Below are positions 26,357 through 33,859 of a stretch of 64,000 nucleotides of DNA, piece by piece. Each line of letters starts with the position of its first letter. Positions within the stretch are counted from its first letter, which is position 1. Source of the DNA: Flavicella sp963932955 (GTDB lineage: Bacteria; Bacteroidota; Bacteroidia; Flavobacteriales; Flavobacteriaceae); contig CAWVRK010000003.1 of NCBI GenBank assembly GCA_963932955.1, positions 59,398 through 123,397 of the forward strand. Reading direction: 5' to 3'. The position numbers and the translations under genes are program-made. The notes below the pieces were generated by a model, which worked only from the letters and a program-made list of their open reading frames with translations, had not been told where the DNA came from and ran no database searches.

Positions 26357-26767
26357 TCAAACAGCTGTTGCTTTTTTTATCCAAACTTTATCGTCATTTA
26401 GATAAAAGCTGCCCACAAAATCGAAACAACATTCATGGGGAGCTATGAGGGACAAAAACAACGCGCTTTTTCTGTCTCTGTAAAGATGGTAGACTTTGCC
26501 GACGATGGGTTCAAAATTGAATTTGGACGCATAAATCATGTCGTTGTATTCAAACTCAGTGACGAGAAGGTCGAAAGCCTCTTTTAAGGCCGCGTACTTC
26601 GCTTTGAACTGGGCGTTGACCAAGTGGACATTTTTGTTTTTCCACGCTACGGTATCTAACACTTCAATAACCGGAGCTCCCAAATCTGTCCCATAGGGTT
26701 TTACAGAAGCATCGTAGCTCTCGGATTGTGAATTGTACACGACAGTGTCTGGTTTTTTCAAAGGCAT
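26357..26767 (-). CDS. DUF2452 family protein
   Basis: A 136-residue soluble protein. I recognise the DUF2452 pattern: KPDTVVYNSQSESYDASVKP at the start, YGTDLGAPVIEV, WKNKNVHLVNAQF and the GKVYHLYRDRKSALFLSLI end. The function is unknown. The C-terminal half reads like a small beta barrel (a phrase such as VGKVYHLY, then FLSLIAPHECC, FVGSFYLNDDKVW). In this window it is clustered with tspO, an SDR and a TetR regulator. The gene begins 12 bases after the small protein gene upstream and ends one base before tspO, so it is part of one transcript. Confidence 0.8.
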   Translation of the reverse strand: MPLKKPDTVVYNSQSESYDASVKPYGTDLGAPVIEVLDTVAWKNKNVHLVNAQFKAKYAALKEAFDLLVTEFEYNDMIYASKFNFEPIVGKVYHLYRDRKSALFLSLIAPHECCFDFVGSFYLNDDKVWIKKATAV

Positions 26768-26779
26768 TGCAAAGTAATT

Positions 26780-26950
26780 TTAAGACACGGCAAGCGCTTC
26801 TATTTGTTTGAGTACTTGTTCCGCTTTGGCAAATTCCTTGTCACTCTCCCTGCGGTTGGACTTGGAAAGCAAGTAATGATTTCTCATGTACTTCTCGTAG
26901 GATTTTTGCAATTGCTCTAATTTTGATTTTTTCTTGAAGAATTGAAACAT
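26780..26950 (-). CDS. Small helical protein, 56 aa (Lacal_2735-like)
   Basis: A short gene between the SDR and DUF2452 genes. From the ATG at 26950-26948 it encodes 56 residues starting MFQFFKKKSKLEQLQKSYEK and ending in EQVLKQIEALAVS. The pattern FKKKSKLEQLQKSYEKYM, with later LSKSNRRESDKEFAKAEQVL, resembles small flavobacterial proteins annotated as Lacal_2735 family. It is basic, helical and has no membrane segment. The gene lies five bases after the SDR stop and 12 bases before DUF2452, so it fills what would otherwise be a gap of 188 bases in the operon. Function unknown. Confidence 0.75.
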   Translation of the reverse strand: MFQFFKKKSKLEQLQKSYEKYMRNHYLLSKSNRRESDKEFAKAEQVLKQIEALAVS

Positions 26951-26955
26951 GTCAT

Positions 26956-27639
26956 TTAAATTTTAAGGGTTACCAAACCACAATCCAAAGGGATGATTTG
27001 TCCCGATACAGAAGTGGTCTTGTCTGAAATATAAAAATCGGCCATCGCAGCTACTTCTTGAGCTGCTAAATATTTTTTCATCGGATGTCGTTCTGCACTC
27101 ATTTCTTTCATGCGGTCATTTCGCAAAATTTTGGAAGCGAGTGTGGTGTCCGTGATGGTCGGTGCAATCGCATTGATTCGAATGTGTGGTGCAAATTCTG
27201 CAGCCAAAGATTTTACCAATCCCTCTACAGCTCCTTTAGCAGCTGCAATACTAGCGTGAAATGGCATGCCCATCTTCACGGCCACTGTACTAAAAAGCAA
27301 GGCGCTCGGATGCTTTCCTTTTTTCAAAACCGGCGCGTATTTTTGCATAACACGAACAGCTCCCATCACATTGATTTCAAAATCATCTCTAAAATCATCA
27401 GCTTGCAAACGAGCAAAAGGCTTGAGGTTGATGCTCCCTGGACAATAGACCAAGGCATCCAAAGCTTCCAAATCAGGTAAACTGTCTGACAAGACATCGC
27501 ACAAATGTTGTTCTAAGTTTTCGTGTGTCGAATCCAATGGCGAACGACTCATTGAAATCACTTTTGTATTGGGAACTAACAAATCGACAAGGGCTTTGCC
27601 GATTCCTTTGCTACCTCCAACGACTAATATTGTTCTCAT
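26956..27639 (-). CDS. SDR-fold protein lacking the usual catalytic tyrosine
   Basis: A 227-residue short-chain dehydrogenase/reductase fold. The cofactor loop is GGSKGIGKA (8-16), Asn90 (NVMGAV) and Ser117 (LFSTVAVK) are present, and GLVKSLAAEFAPHIRINAIAP with SGQIIPLDCG are normal. However the YxxxK motif reads I131-A-A-A-K135 within FHASIAAAKGAVEG, so the Tyr acid/base is replaced by Ile. I recall homologues in Flavobacteriaceae that share this variant, so it is unlikely to be a sequencing error. The protein may be a nonclassical reductase or a regulatory NAD(P)-binding protein. It diverges from the TetR-type gene and leads the minus-strand block ending in tspO. Confidence 0.85.
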   Translation of the reverse strand: MRTILVVGGSKGIGKALVDLLVPNTKVISMSRSPLDSTHENLEQHLCDVLSDSLPDLEALDALVYCPGSINLKPFARLQADDFRDDFEINVMGAVRVMQKYAPVLKKGKHPSALLFSTVAVKMGMPFHASIAAAKGAVEGLVKSLAAEFAPHIRINAIAPTITDTTLASKILRNDRMKEMSAERHPMKKYLAAQEVAAMADFYISDKTTSVSGQIIPLDCGLVTLKI

Positions 27640-27663
27640 TATGTATGTAAATTTAATTAACAG

Positions 27664-27725
27664 TGTAAATTTACATTATTTTTGTTTAACTTATGTGTAA
27701 ATACGTTAAACATTTCGTATTTTTG
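27664..27725. promoter_or_regulatory. Inverted repeats and promoter between the SDR and TetR genes
   Basis: The 103-base gap between divergent genes holds a perfect 12-base palindrome TGTAAATTTACA (27664-27675), an inverted repeat TGTTTAAC (27683-27690) / GTTAAACA (27705-27712) with 14 bases between, and TATTTTTG (27718-27725) as -7 element for the TetR gene. These are good candidates for operators of the adjacent TetR-type regulator acting on both transcripts. Confidence 0.6.
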
Positions 27726-27742
27726 TTTCAAACAATCAAATT

Positions 27743-28402
27743 ATGGCTACAAAAATAAAAATAGACGAACACAAATTGATTTCAAAATACATAGAAACAG
27801 TTTTGGAACATGGAAAAAAACCAGCATCTATCTATAAATACTGCAAAGAATTGGATATTGAAGAAGGAGCGTTTTACAATTACTTTAGCAATTTTGAAAA
27901 ATTAGAAAAGAGAATTTTTTCGCTCTTTTTAGAAAATTCGTTGGAACTACTTGCCAAAAACGACGATTTCAAAGAATCCGATGCTCGCAACAAAGTATTG
28001 AGTTTGTATTTCACCCTTTTTGAAATGCTTACAGCAAACAGGAGTTATGTCATTTTAGCGTTGAACCAAAATGGCAGCACTTTAAAAAACATGGGCACAC
28101 TAAGCGATTTGCGAGCACATTTCAAAAATTTTGTCAAAACCCTTGACATCGAAACGATTGACTTCAAACAAGAAGGAATTGAAAAAATACAAGAAAAGGG
28201 CAGGGAAGAATTCTTTTGGCTGCAATTATTAGTCACCCTAAAATTTTGGATGGAAGACAGTTCCCCGTCATTTGAAAAAACAGATGTACTGATTGAAAAA
28301 AGTGTTCAAGCGAGTTTCGACGCCATGAACACACAGCCGGTCAAAAGTCTTATAGACCTCGGGAAATTTATCGTCAAAGAACGCATGAATTTTAAACTCT
28401 AA
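27743..28402 (+). CDS. TetR family transcriptional regulator
   Basis: A 219-residue protein. Residues 5-60 form a TetR-type helix-turn-helix: YIETVLEHGKKPASIYKYCK, then the recognition part ELDIEEGAFYNYFSNFEKLE. The remaining 150 residues are helical and form the usual ligand and dimer domain, with aromatic and hydrophobic residues but no identifiable ligand site. It diverges from the SDR-DUF2452-tspO block and is followed after nine bases by the ABC1/UbiB-type kinase gene, so it probably controls both arms through the repeats in the shared promoter region. The sequence KKP-ASIYKYCKELDIEEGAF is shorter at the N terminus than most TetR proteins. Confidence 0.85.
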   Translation: MATKIKIDEHKLISKYIETVLEHGKKPASIYKYCKELDIEEGAFYNYFSNFEKLEKRIFSLFLENSLELLAKNDDFKESDARNKVLSLYFTLFEMLTANRSYVILALNQNGSTLKNMGTLSDLRAHFKNFVKTLDIETIDFKQEGIEKIQEKGREEFFWLQLLVTLKFWMEDSSPSFEKTDVLIEKSVQASFDAMNTQPVKSLIDLGKFIVKERMNFKL

Positions 28403-28411
28403 GAAACCGCT

Positions 28412-29713
28412 ATGAAAACCATCGACCACATCCCCACTTCCAAAATACAACGCGCCTCCAAACTGGTTCAAACAGGCGCCAAAATAGGCGTCAACTACGT
28501 AAAATTTTATGGAAACAAACTGGTGAAATCGGAAGAAGAAGCCAAAGAAAAGTTAAACGAGTCGAATGCCGAAGACATCTACAACGGCTTAAAGACAATG
28601 AAAGGAAGTGCTCTGAAAGTAGCGCAAATGCTGAGTATGGAAAAAAACATTTTGCCAAAAGCTTATGTTGAAAAATTTTCTTTGTCCCAATTTTCAGTCC
28701 CGCCCTTATCCGCCCCTTTGGTGGTCAAATCTTTTAAGAACTACTTCGGAAAACACCCCTACGAAATTTTTGACACTTTTAATTTAGAAGCGGTCAATGC
28801 GGCAAGTATCGGTCAGGTACACAAAGCAGAATTGAACGGCGAAACCTTGGCTGTCAAAATTCAATACCCAGGAATTTCCGATAGCATTTCTTCCGATTTG
28901 TCATTGGTCAAACCCATTGCCATCAAGATGTTCAACATCAAAGGAAAAGACTCTGACAAGTATTTTGAAGAAGTGGAAGAAAAACTAAAAGAAGAAACCA
29001 ATTACCACCTCGAATTTCAACAAAGTGAAGAAATCGCTGCTGCCTGTGGTCACATTCCCAACTTGAAATTTCCCAGCTACTACAAAGCGCTTTCCTCAGA
29101 AAGAATCTTGACCATGAGCTGGATGGACGGCTTGCATTTGTCCGAATTTACTCAAAAACCTTTTGCTGCGGACATTGGAAACCAGCTTGGACAAGCTTTG
29201 TGGGATTTTTATATGTACCAGATTCACAGTCTCAAAAAAGTACATGCAGATCCGCATCCAGGAAATTTCCTAATCAATACAATGAACGAGCTGATTGTCA
29301 TCGACTTTGGCTGTATGAAAACCATTCCAGAAGATTTTTACGTACCTTACTTTGAATTGGCAAAAAAAGAAAACATCGACAATCCGGATATTTTTGAAAA
29401 CAAACTATACGAACTCGAAATTTTAAGACGCGATGATTCCCCAAAAGAAATTGTATTTTTCAAAGCCTTATTTCATGAAATGCTGAGTTTGTTTACCCAA
29501 CCCTTCCAAGAAGATTACTTTGATTTTTCTGACGATGACTTTTTTGGAAAAATTGCGGACTTGGGAGCCAAGTACGCCAAAAGTGCTGAATTAAAAGACA
29601 TGAATGGCAATCGGGGATCCAAGCATTTTATCTACATCAACAGGACCTTTTTTGGGCTCTACAATTTGATGCATGACTTAAAAGCCCAACGGGTAAAAAT
29701 CAACAACTACTAA
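28412..29713 (+). CDS. ABC1/UbiB (AarF-type) atypical kinase
   Basis: A 433-residue member of the UbiB/ADCK family of atypical protein kinase-like ATPases. Seen motifs are the KxGQ region as MKGSALKVAQMLS (Gly replaced by Ala), NAASIGQVHKAEL in place of the glycine-rich loop (the Ala-rich loop that blocks normal kinase activity), KIQYPG with the invariant Lys, EETNYHLEFQQ, the catalytic VHADPHPGNFLI and metal-binding VIDFGCM. Family members help quinone biosynthesis or lipid handling through an ATPase activity. The second gene of the TetR operon; the next gene starts 11 bases later. No membrane segment is visible at its C terminus. Confidence 0.87.
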   Translation: MKTIDHIPTSKIQRASKLVQTGAKIGVNYVKFYGNKLVKSEEEAKEKLNESNAEDIYNGLKTMKGSALKVAQMLSMEKNILPKAYVEKFSLSQFSVPPLSAPLVVKSFKNYFGKHPYEIFDTFNLEAVNAASIGQVHKAELNGETLAVKIQYPGISDSISSDLSLVKPIAIKMFNIKGKDSDKYFEEVEEKLKEETNYHLEFQQSEEIAAACGHIPNLKFPSYYKALSSERILTMSWMDGLHLSEFTQKPFAADIGNQLGQALWDFYMYQIHSLKKVHADPHPGNFLINTMNELIVIDFGCMKTIPEDFYVPYFELAKKENIDNPDIFENKLYELEILRRDDSPKEIVFFKALFHEMLSLFTQPFQEDYFDFSDDDFFGKIADLGAKYAKSAELKDMNGNRGSKHFIYINRTFFGLYNLMHDLKAQRVKINNY

Positions 29714-29724
29714 GACAAATCTCT

Positions 29725-30348
29725 ATGGTTCTCTTCGACAAAGAAAAAATACAAGGGCTTCCCTACCTCGAAAAAATAAATTTGGTCAACAGTGCCACCG
29801 GGTACAAATCTGCCAACCTGATTGGCTCCTCTTGCAGCAGCGGCACAACCAACTTGGCTGTGTTTAGCTCAGTAACCCACTACGGCTCCAGTCCTGCCAT
29901 TTTTGGTTTTGTGCTAAGACCTACAACGGTAGCGAGAAATACGTATGACAATATCAAAGAAACAGGTATCTTTACACTCAATCCTGTTTTTGAGTCGATT
30001 GTAGAAGACGCTCACCACACGTCTGCAAAATACCCAAAAGAAGTTTCCGAATTTGACAAGACTTCCTTGGAAGCCGAATACAAAGAAGGTTGGGCAGCTC
30101 CTTTTGTCAAAGGTGCTCCCATACAGCTCGCCATGCGGTATTTGGAGGAACACCATATCAAAGCCAACGGAACGCTCTTGGTCTTAGCAGAAGTAGAAAG
30201 ACTGTACGTAGAAGAAGCCCTTCTCGAAGAAGACTTGTTTATCAATTTGAGCAAAGGAAACATCGCGGCAATTAATGGACTGGACGGCTATGCCATCCCA
30301 AAAAGCCTAAAAAGGCAAGCCTACCAACAGCCAAAAGAGAATTTATGA
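29725..30348 (+). CDS. Flavin reductase-like, FMN-binding split-barrel protein
   Basis: A 207-residue protein of the flavin reductase/FMN-binding group. The clues are NLIGSSCSSGTTNLAVFSSV near residue 30-50, which would contact FMN, followed by IFGFVLRPTTVARNTYDNIK and ETGIFTLNPV, and later GTLLVLAEVERLYVEEALL. Substrate is unknown. It overlaps the start of the next gene by four bases (ATGA), so translation is coupled with the SDR-DUF2867 protein. The grouping of a flavin protein, an NAD-binding protein, a UbiB-type kinase and TspO suggests a redox or light-related role, which is inference. Confidence 0.82.
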   Translation: MVLFDKEKIQGLPYLEKINLVNSATGYKSANLIGSSCSSGTTNLAVFSSVTHYGSSPAIFGFVLRPTTVARNTYDNIKETGIFTLNPVFESIVEDAHHTSAKYPKEVSEFDKTSLEAEYKEGWAAPFVKGAPIQLAMRYLEEHHIKANGTLLVLAEVERLYVEEALLEEDLFINLSKGNIAAINGLDGYAIPKSLKRQAYQQPKENL

Positions 30349-31766
30349 AAATCCTCATCACAGGGACAACTGGCTACATCGCCAAAAGATTGATCCCGCT
30401 ATTGTTAGATCAAAACCACGAACTCATTTGTTGTGTTCGCGATTTGATGCGTGTTCCGGAAACCTACAAAGATCATCCGCTTGTCACGTTTTTGGAAATT
30501 GACTTTTTAGAAGACAAGCCAGAACTCCACTTCCCAAAAGACCTGGATGCAGCCTACTACCTCATCCACTCCATGTCTACCTCAGGGGAAGATTTTCAAG
30601 TATTGGAAAAGAGATGTGCTGTAAATTTTAAAAACTACCTAGAAAAGACACAAGCAAAACAAGCTATCTATTTGAGTGGCATCACCAACAGCACAGAACT
30701 TTCCAAGCACTTGGATTCACGAAAACAAGTGGAACACACGCTTCAATCCGACAGCTATGCACTCACCACACTAAAAGCAGGAATCATTGTCGGAAGTGGA
30801 AGCGCTTCCTTTGAAATCATCCGTGACTTGTCGGAAAAACTCCCCGTAATGATTGCCCCAAAATGGCTCAACACAAAAACTCAACCGATCTCCATAAGAG
30901 ATGTCGCCCAATTCTTAAACAAGTCGCTGATGAAAGAAGAACTCTTCAACGGTTCTTTTGACATCTGTGGTCCAGAGATTCTTACCTATAAAAAAATGCT
31001 GCAGCAATTTTCGGAAGTGAGAGGCCTCAAACGAAGTATTTATACCATTCCCATCATGACACCCAAACTTTCGTCTTACTGGCTGTATTTTGTCACATCG
31101 ACCTCTTACAAATTAGCAGCAGCTTTAGTGGACAGCATGAAAGTAGAAATCATCGGAATACCCAACAACCTCACAACACTTCTAGACATCCAACCCATTT
31201 CCTACAAGGAAGCCGTAAAAAATGCTTTTGGCACCATCGAGCAAAACGTTTTGATTTCTAGCTGGAAAGATTCCATAATCAGTGGACGTCTCGACAAAAA
31301 ACTATCCAAACACATCAACATCCCACATTTTGGCTGTTTTAAAGACTTGCAACAAGGCACACTTGTCAACAGGCATAAAACTTTGGATAAAATTTGGGCT
31401 TTGGGAGGGAAAAACGGATGGTACAGCTCCAATCAACTCTGGAAAATGCGCGGCATCGTCGACAAACTTTTTGGAGGCATCGGCTTGCGCAGAGGAAGAA
31501 CACACCCCACCAAACTACAAACCGGAGATGCCCTGGATTTTTGGCGTGTTTTGTATGCTGACAAGAAAGAAGGAAGGTTGCTCTTGTATGCTGAAATGAA
31601 ATTGCCAGGAGAGGCTTGGTTAGAATTTAAAATTGTCAAAAACAAATTGTACCAACGTGCTGTCTTTAGACCAAGAGGTATTTGGGGAAGGCTATATTGG
31701 TACTCAGTGACTCCTTTTCACGCCTTTGTATTCAAAGGTCTGATTCGTAAACTACTTAAACCTTGA
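30345..31766 (+). CDS. NAD(P)-binding SDR protein with C-terminal DUF2867
   Basis: A 473-residue two-part protein. Residues 1-290 are an atypical SDR of the NmrA/YbjT kind with the nucleotide loop ITGTTGYIAKRLIPLL, later YYLIHSM and YLSGITN, and HLDSRKQVEHTLQ. Residues 315-473 are a DUF2867 domain with LWKMRGIVDKLFGGIGLRRG, GDALDFWRVLY and PRGIWGRLYWYSVTPFHAFV. Function is unknown; flavobacterial genomes often hold it near photolyase genes, but no photolyase is present here. It is the last gene of the TetR operon and converges with hemF. Near-identical start/stop overlap with the flavin protein indicates a tightly coupled pair. Confidence 0.86.
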   Translation: MKILITGTTGYIAKRLIPLLLDQNHELICCVRDLMRVPETYKDHPLVTFLEIDFLEDKPELHFPKDLDAAYYLIHSMSTSGEDFQVLEKRCAVNFKNYLEKTQAKQAIYLSGITNSTELSKHLDSRKQVEHTLQSDSYALTTLKAGIIVGSGSASFEIIRDLSEKLPVMIAPKWLNTKTQPISIRDVAQFLNKSLMKEELFNGSFDICGPEILTYKKMLQQFSEVRGLKRSIYTIPIMTPKLSSYWLYFVTSTSYKLAAALVDSMKVEIIGIPNNLTTLLDIQPISYKEAVKNAFGTIEQNVLISSWKDSIISGRLDKKLSKHINIPHFGCFKDLQQGTLVNRHKTLDKIWALGGKNGWYSSNQLWKMRGIVDKLFGGIGLRRGRTHPTKLQTGDALDFWRVLYADKKEGRLLLYAEMKLPGEAWLEFKIVKNKLYQRAVFRPRGIWGRLYWYSVTPFHAFVFKGLIRKLLKP

Positions 31767-31805
31767 GTTTAAGTAATATTTGTTTAGGTCTTAAAATACA
31801 AACAC

Positions 31806-32711
31806 TTACAACAACCATTCCTTGGGGGTTTTTAATGCCTCCAACAAACGTGCTTCTTCACTGCCAGTTTCGGGTTGAAAATTATATTGCCACTGAACCG
31901 CGGGTGGCAAGCTCATCAAAATACTCTCAATTCGTCCATTGGTTTTCAAACCAAACAAAGTTCCTTTATCGTGAACCAAATTGAATTCTACATAGCGACC
32001 TCTCCGGATTTCTTGCCAATCGCGTTCTGATTTCGTATAGGAAAGGTCTTTTCTTTTTGCTACAATCGGGAGGTAACTCTCCAAAAAACTGTTGCCAATT
32101 TCAGTCACAAAATCACAACGGTCTTGAAGAGTAAATGTCTCGTCTTGTTTTAAGTAATCAAAAAACAAGCCACCAATGCCTCGAGCTTCGTCGCGGTGCG
32201 CATTCCAAAAGTAGGTGTCACAGCGTTTTTTAAATGTCGGATAAAAGTTGGGGTCGTGCTTGTCACAAGCATCTTTACAAACCCTGTGAAAATGAACGGC
32301 ATCTTCCTCAAACAAGTAGTAAGGCGTCAAATCTTGTCCTCCCCCAAACCATTGCGTAACTACATTGCCTTGCTCGTCGTACATTTCAAAATAGCGCCAA
32401 TTGGCGTGAACCGTAGGCACTTTTGGATTTTTTGGATGTAAGACCAACGAGAGACCACAGGCAAAAAAAGCACCTTCTGACACTCCAAAATTATCTCGTA
32501 AGGCTTGGGGCAATTCACCTTCTACAGCAGAAATATTCACCCCTCCTTTTTCAAACACCGCTCCGTTGGAAAGCACTCTTGTACGGCCCCCTCCTCCTTC
32601 TGGTCGTTTCCAAAGATCTTCTTCAAAGACAGCAACACCATCAACTTTCTCTAAAGCGGAGCAAAGGTTGTCTTGGAGGTTTTGAATGTAGGTATAAAAT
32701 TGTTGTTTCAT
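31806..32711 (-). CDS. hemF: Oxygen-dependent coproporphyrinogen III oxidase
   Basis: A 301-residue enzyme that uses O2 to convert coproporphyrinogen III to protoporphyrinogen IX. Family marks are RPEGGGGRTRVLSNGAVFEK, GVNISAVEGELP, CGLSLVLHPKNPKVPTVHAN, GGGQDLTPYYLFEEDAVHFH and RGRYVEFNLVHDKGTLFG. His and Asp residues in those blocks form the active site. It ends the minus-strand heme run (hemA-C-D-B-L-E-F), with hemE 33 bases upstream. The oxygen-independent HemN is not seen here, so this step needs O2 unless a HemN exists elsewhere. Length is normal. Confidence 0.96.
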   Translation of the reverse strand: MKQQFYTYIQNLQDNLCSALEKVDGVAVFEEDLWKRPEGGGGRTRVLSNGAVFEKGGVNISAVEGELPQALRDNFGVSEGAFFACGLSLVLHPKNPKVPTVHANWRYFEMYDEQGNVVTQWFGGGQDLTPYYLFEEDAVHFHRVCKDACDKHDPNFYPTFKKRCDTYFWNAHRDEARGIGGLFFDYLKQDETFTLQDRCDFVTEIGNSFLESYLPIVAKRKDLSYTKSERDWQEIRRGRYVEFNLVHDKGTLFGLKTNGRIESILMSLPPAVQWQYNFQPETGSEEARLLEALKTPKEWLL

Positions 32712-32744
32712 CTTTTGAAAATTGAACTCTTTTCGGTCTTAGAA

Positions 32745-33779
32745 CTAAGATCTAGGCTGTTTGTACTCTTTTACCGCGTCGATAAAGGCTTTGGCATTGT
32801 CCAAGCCTACATTGGGCAATATCCCGTGCCCTAAGTTGACTATGTATTTGTCTTTTCCAAAATCATCTATCATGGCCGTGACCATTTTTTTGATGGTCGC
32901 AGGGGGAGAAAACAAACGTGTCGGGTCAAAATTTCCTTGAAGTGTCATGTGAGGACCTGCTAATTTTCGTGCCATTTTTGGTGTCAGTGTCCAGTCGACT
33001 CCCAAAGCAGAAGCATTGCTCTCTGCCATGGTTTCCAAAGCAAACCAACAACCTTTTCCAAAAGCAATCACTGGCGCATCGTCTTTCAAAGCTTCAATAA
33101 TTTGCTGGATGTATTTCCATGAAAATTCTTGGTAATCGACTGGAGACAACATCCCGCCCCAAGAGTCAAAAACCTGAACGGCATTGACACCAGCTTTGAC
33201 TTTTTCTTTCAAATACAAAATAGTGGTATCTGTGATCTTTTGCAACAGGGTGTGCGCTGCAACAGGCTGTGTAAAACAAAACTCTTTTGCCTTGTCAAAA
33301 TTTTTGGAACCTTGTCCTTGGATGCAATAGCACAAAAGGGTCCACGGTGAACCCGCAAAACCGATTAATGGAACCGCGTCGTTCAGTTCTTGTTTGGTCA
33401 ATCGGATCGCATCCATTACATAACCCAAAGTCTCCTCGATGTTGGGAACGATCACTTTATCTACGTCTGCCATCGAACGGATGGGATTTGGCAACCAAGG
33501 TCCTACTCCATTTCTCATCTCTACTTCGATGTTCATCGCTTGAGGAACAACCAAAATATCAGAAAACAAAATAGCCGCATCCATTCCATAACGCCGGATG
33601 GGTTGTACCGTAATTTCTGCAGCCAATTCTGGCGTTTGGCAACGGGTAAAAAAGTCGTACTTTTCTTTCAACTTCATAAACTCTGGCAAATACCTTCCTG
33701 CCTGACGCATCATCCAGACAGGTGGTCGGTCTAAATCTTCGCCTTTCAAGGCCCTCAAATAGCGGTCGTTTTTAATCAT
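32745..33779 (-). CDS. hemE: Uroporphyrinogen decarboxylase
   Basis: A 344-residue enzyme that removes the four acetate carboxyls of uroporphyrinogen III. The N-terminal signature PPVWMMRQAGRYLPEF holds the substrate-binding Arg residues, ILFSDILVVPQAM holds the catalytic Asp, and GFAGSPWTLLCYCIQGQGSK and VNLGHGILPNV are also typical. It lies between hemL (80 bases upstream) and hemF (33 bases downstream) on the same strand. The hemL-hemE gap contains a small AGCGC/GCGCT inverted repeat but no clear terminator. Confidence 0.97.
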   Translation of the reverse strand: MIKNDRYLRALKGEDLDRPPVWMMRQAGRYLPEFMKLKEKYDFFTRCQTPELAAEITVQPIRRYGMDAAILFSDILVVPQAMNIEVEMRNGVGPWLPNPIRSMADVDKVIVPNIEETLGYVMDAIRLTKQELNDAVPLIGFAGSPWTLLCYCIQGQGSKNFDKAKEFCFTQPVAAHTLLQKITDTTILYLKEKVKAGVNAVQVFDSWGGMLSPVDYQEFSWKYIQQIIEALKDDAPVIAFGKGCWFALETMAESNASALGVDWTLTPKMARKLAGPHMTLQGNFDPTRLFSPPATIKKMVTAMIDDFGKDKYIVNLGHGILPNVGLDNAKAFIDAVKEYKQPRS

Positions 33780-33859
33780 AAAACGTTGTTTTTATGTGTT
33801 TATTTATTGTAGCGCCTAAAAAAAGCGCTGTTCTTATCTGTTCCTGCAAGCCCCTCTGC

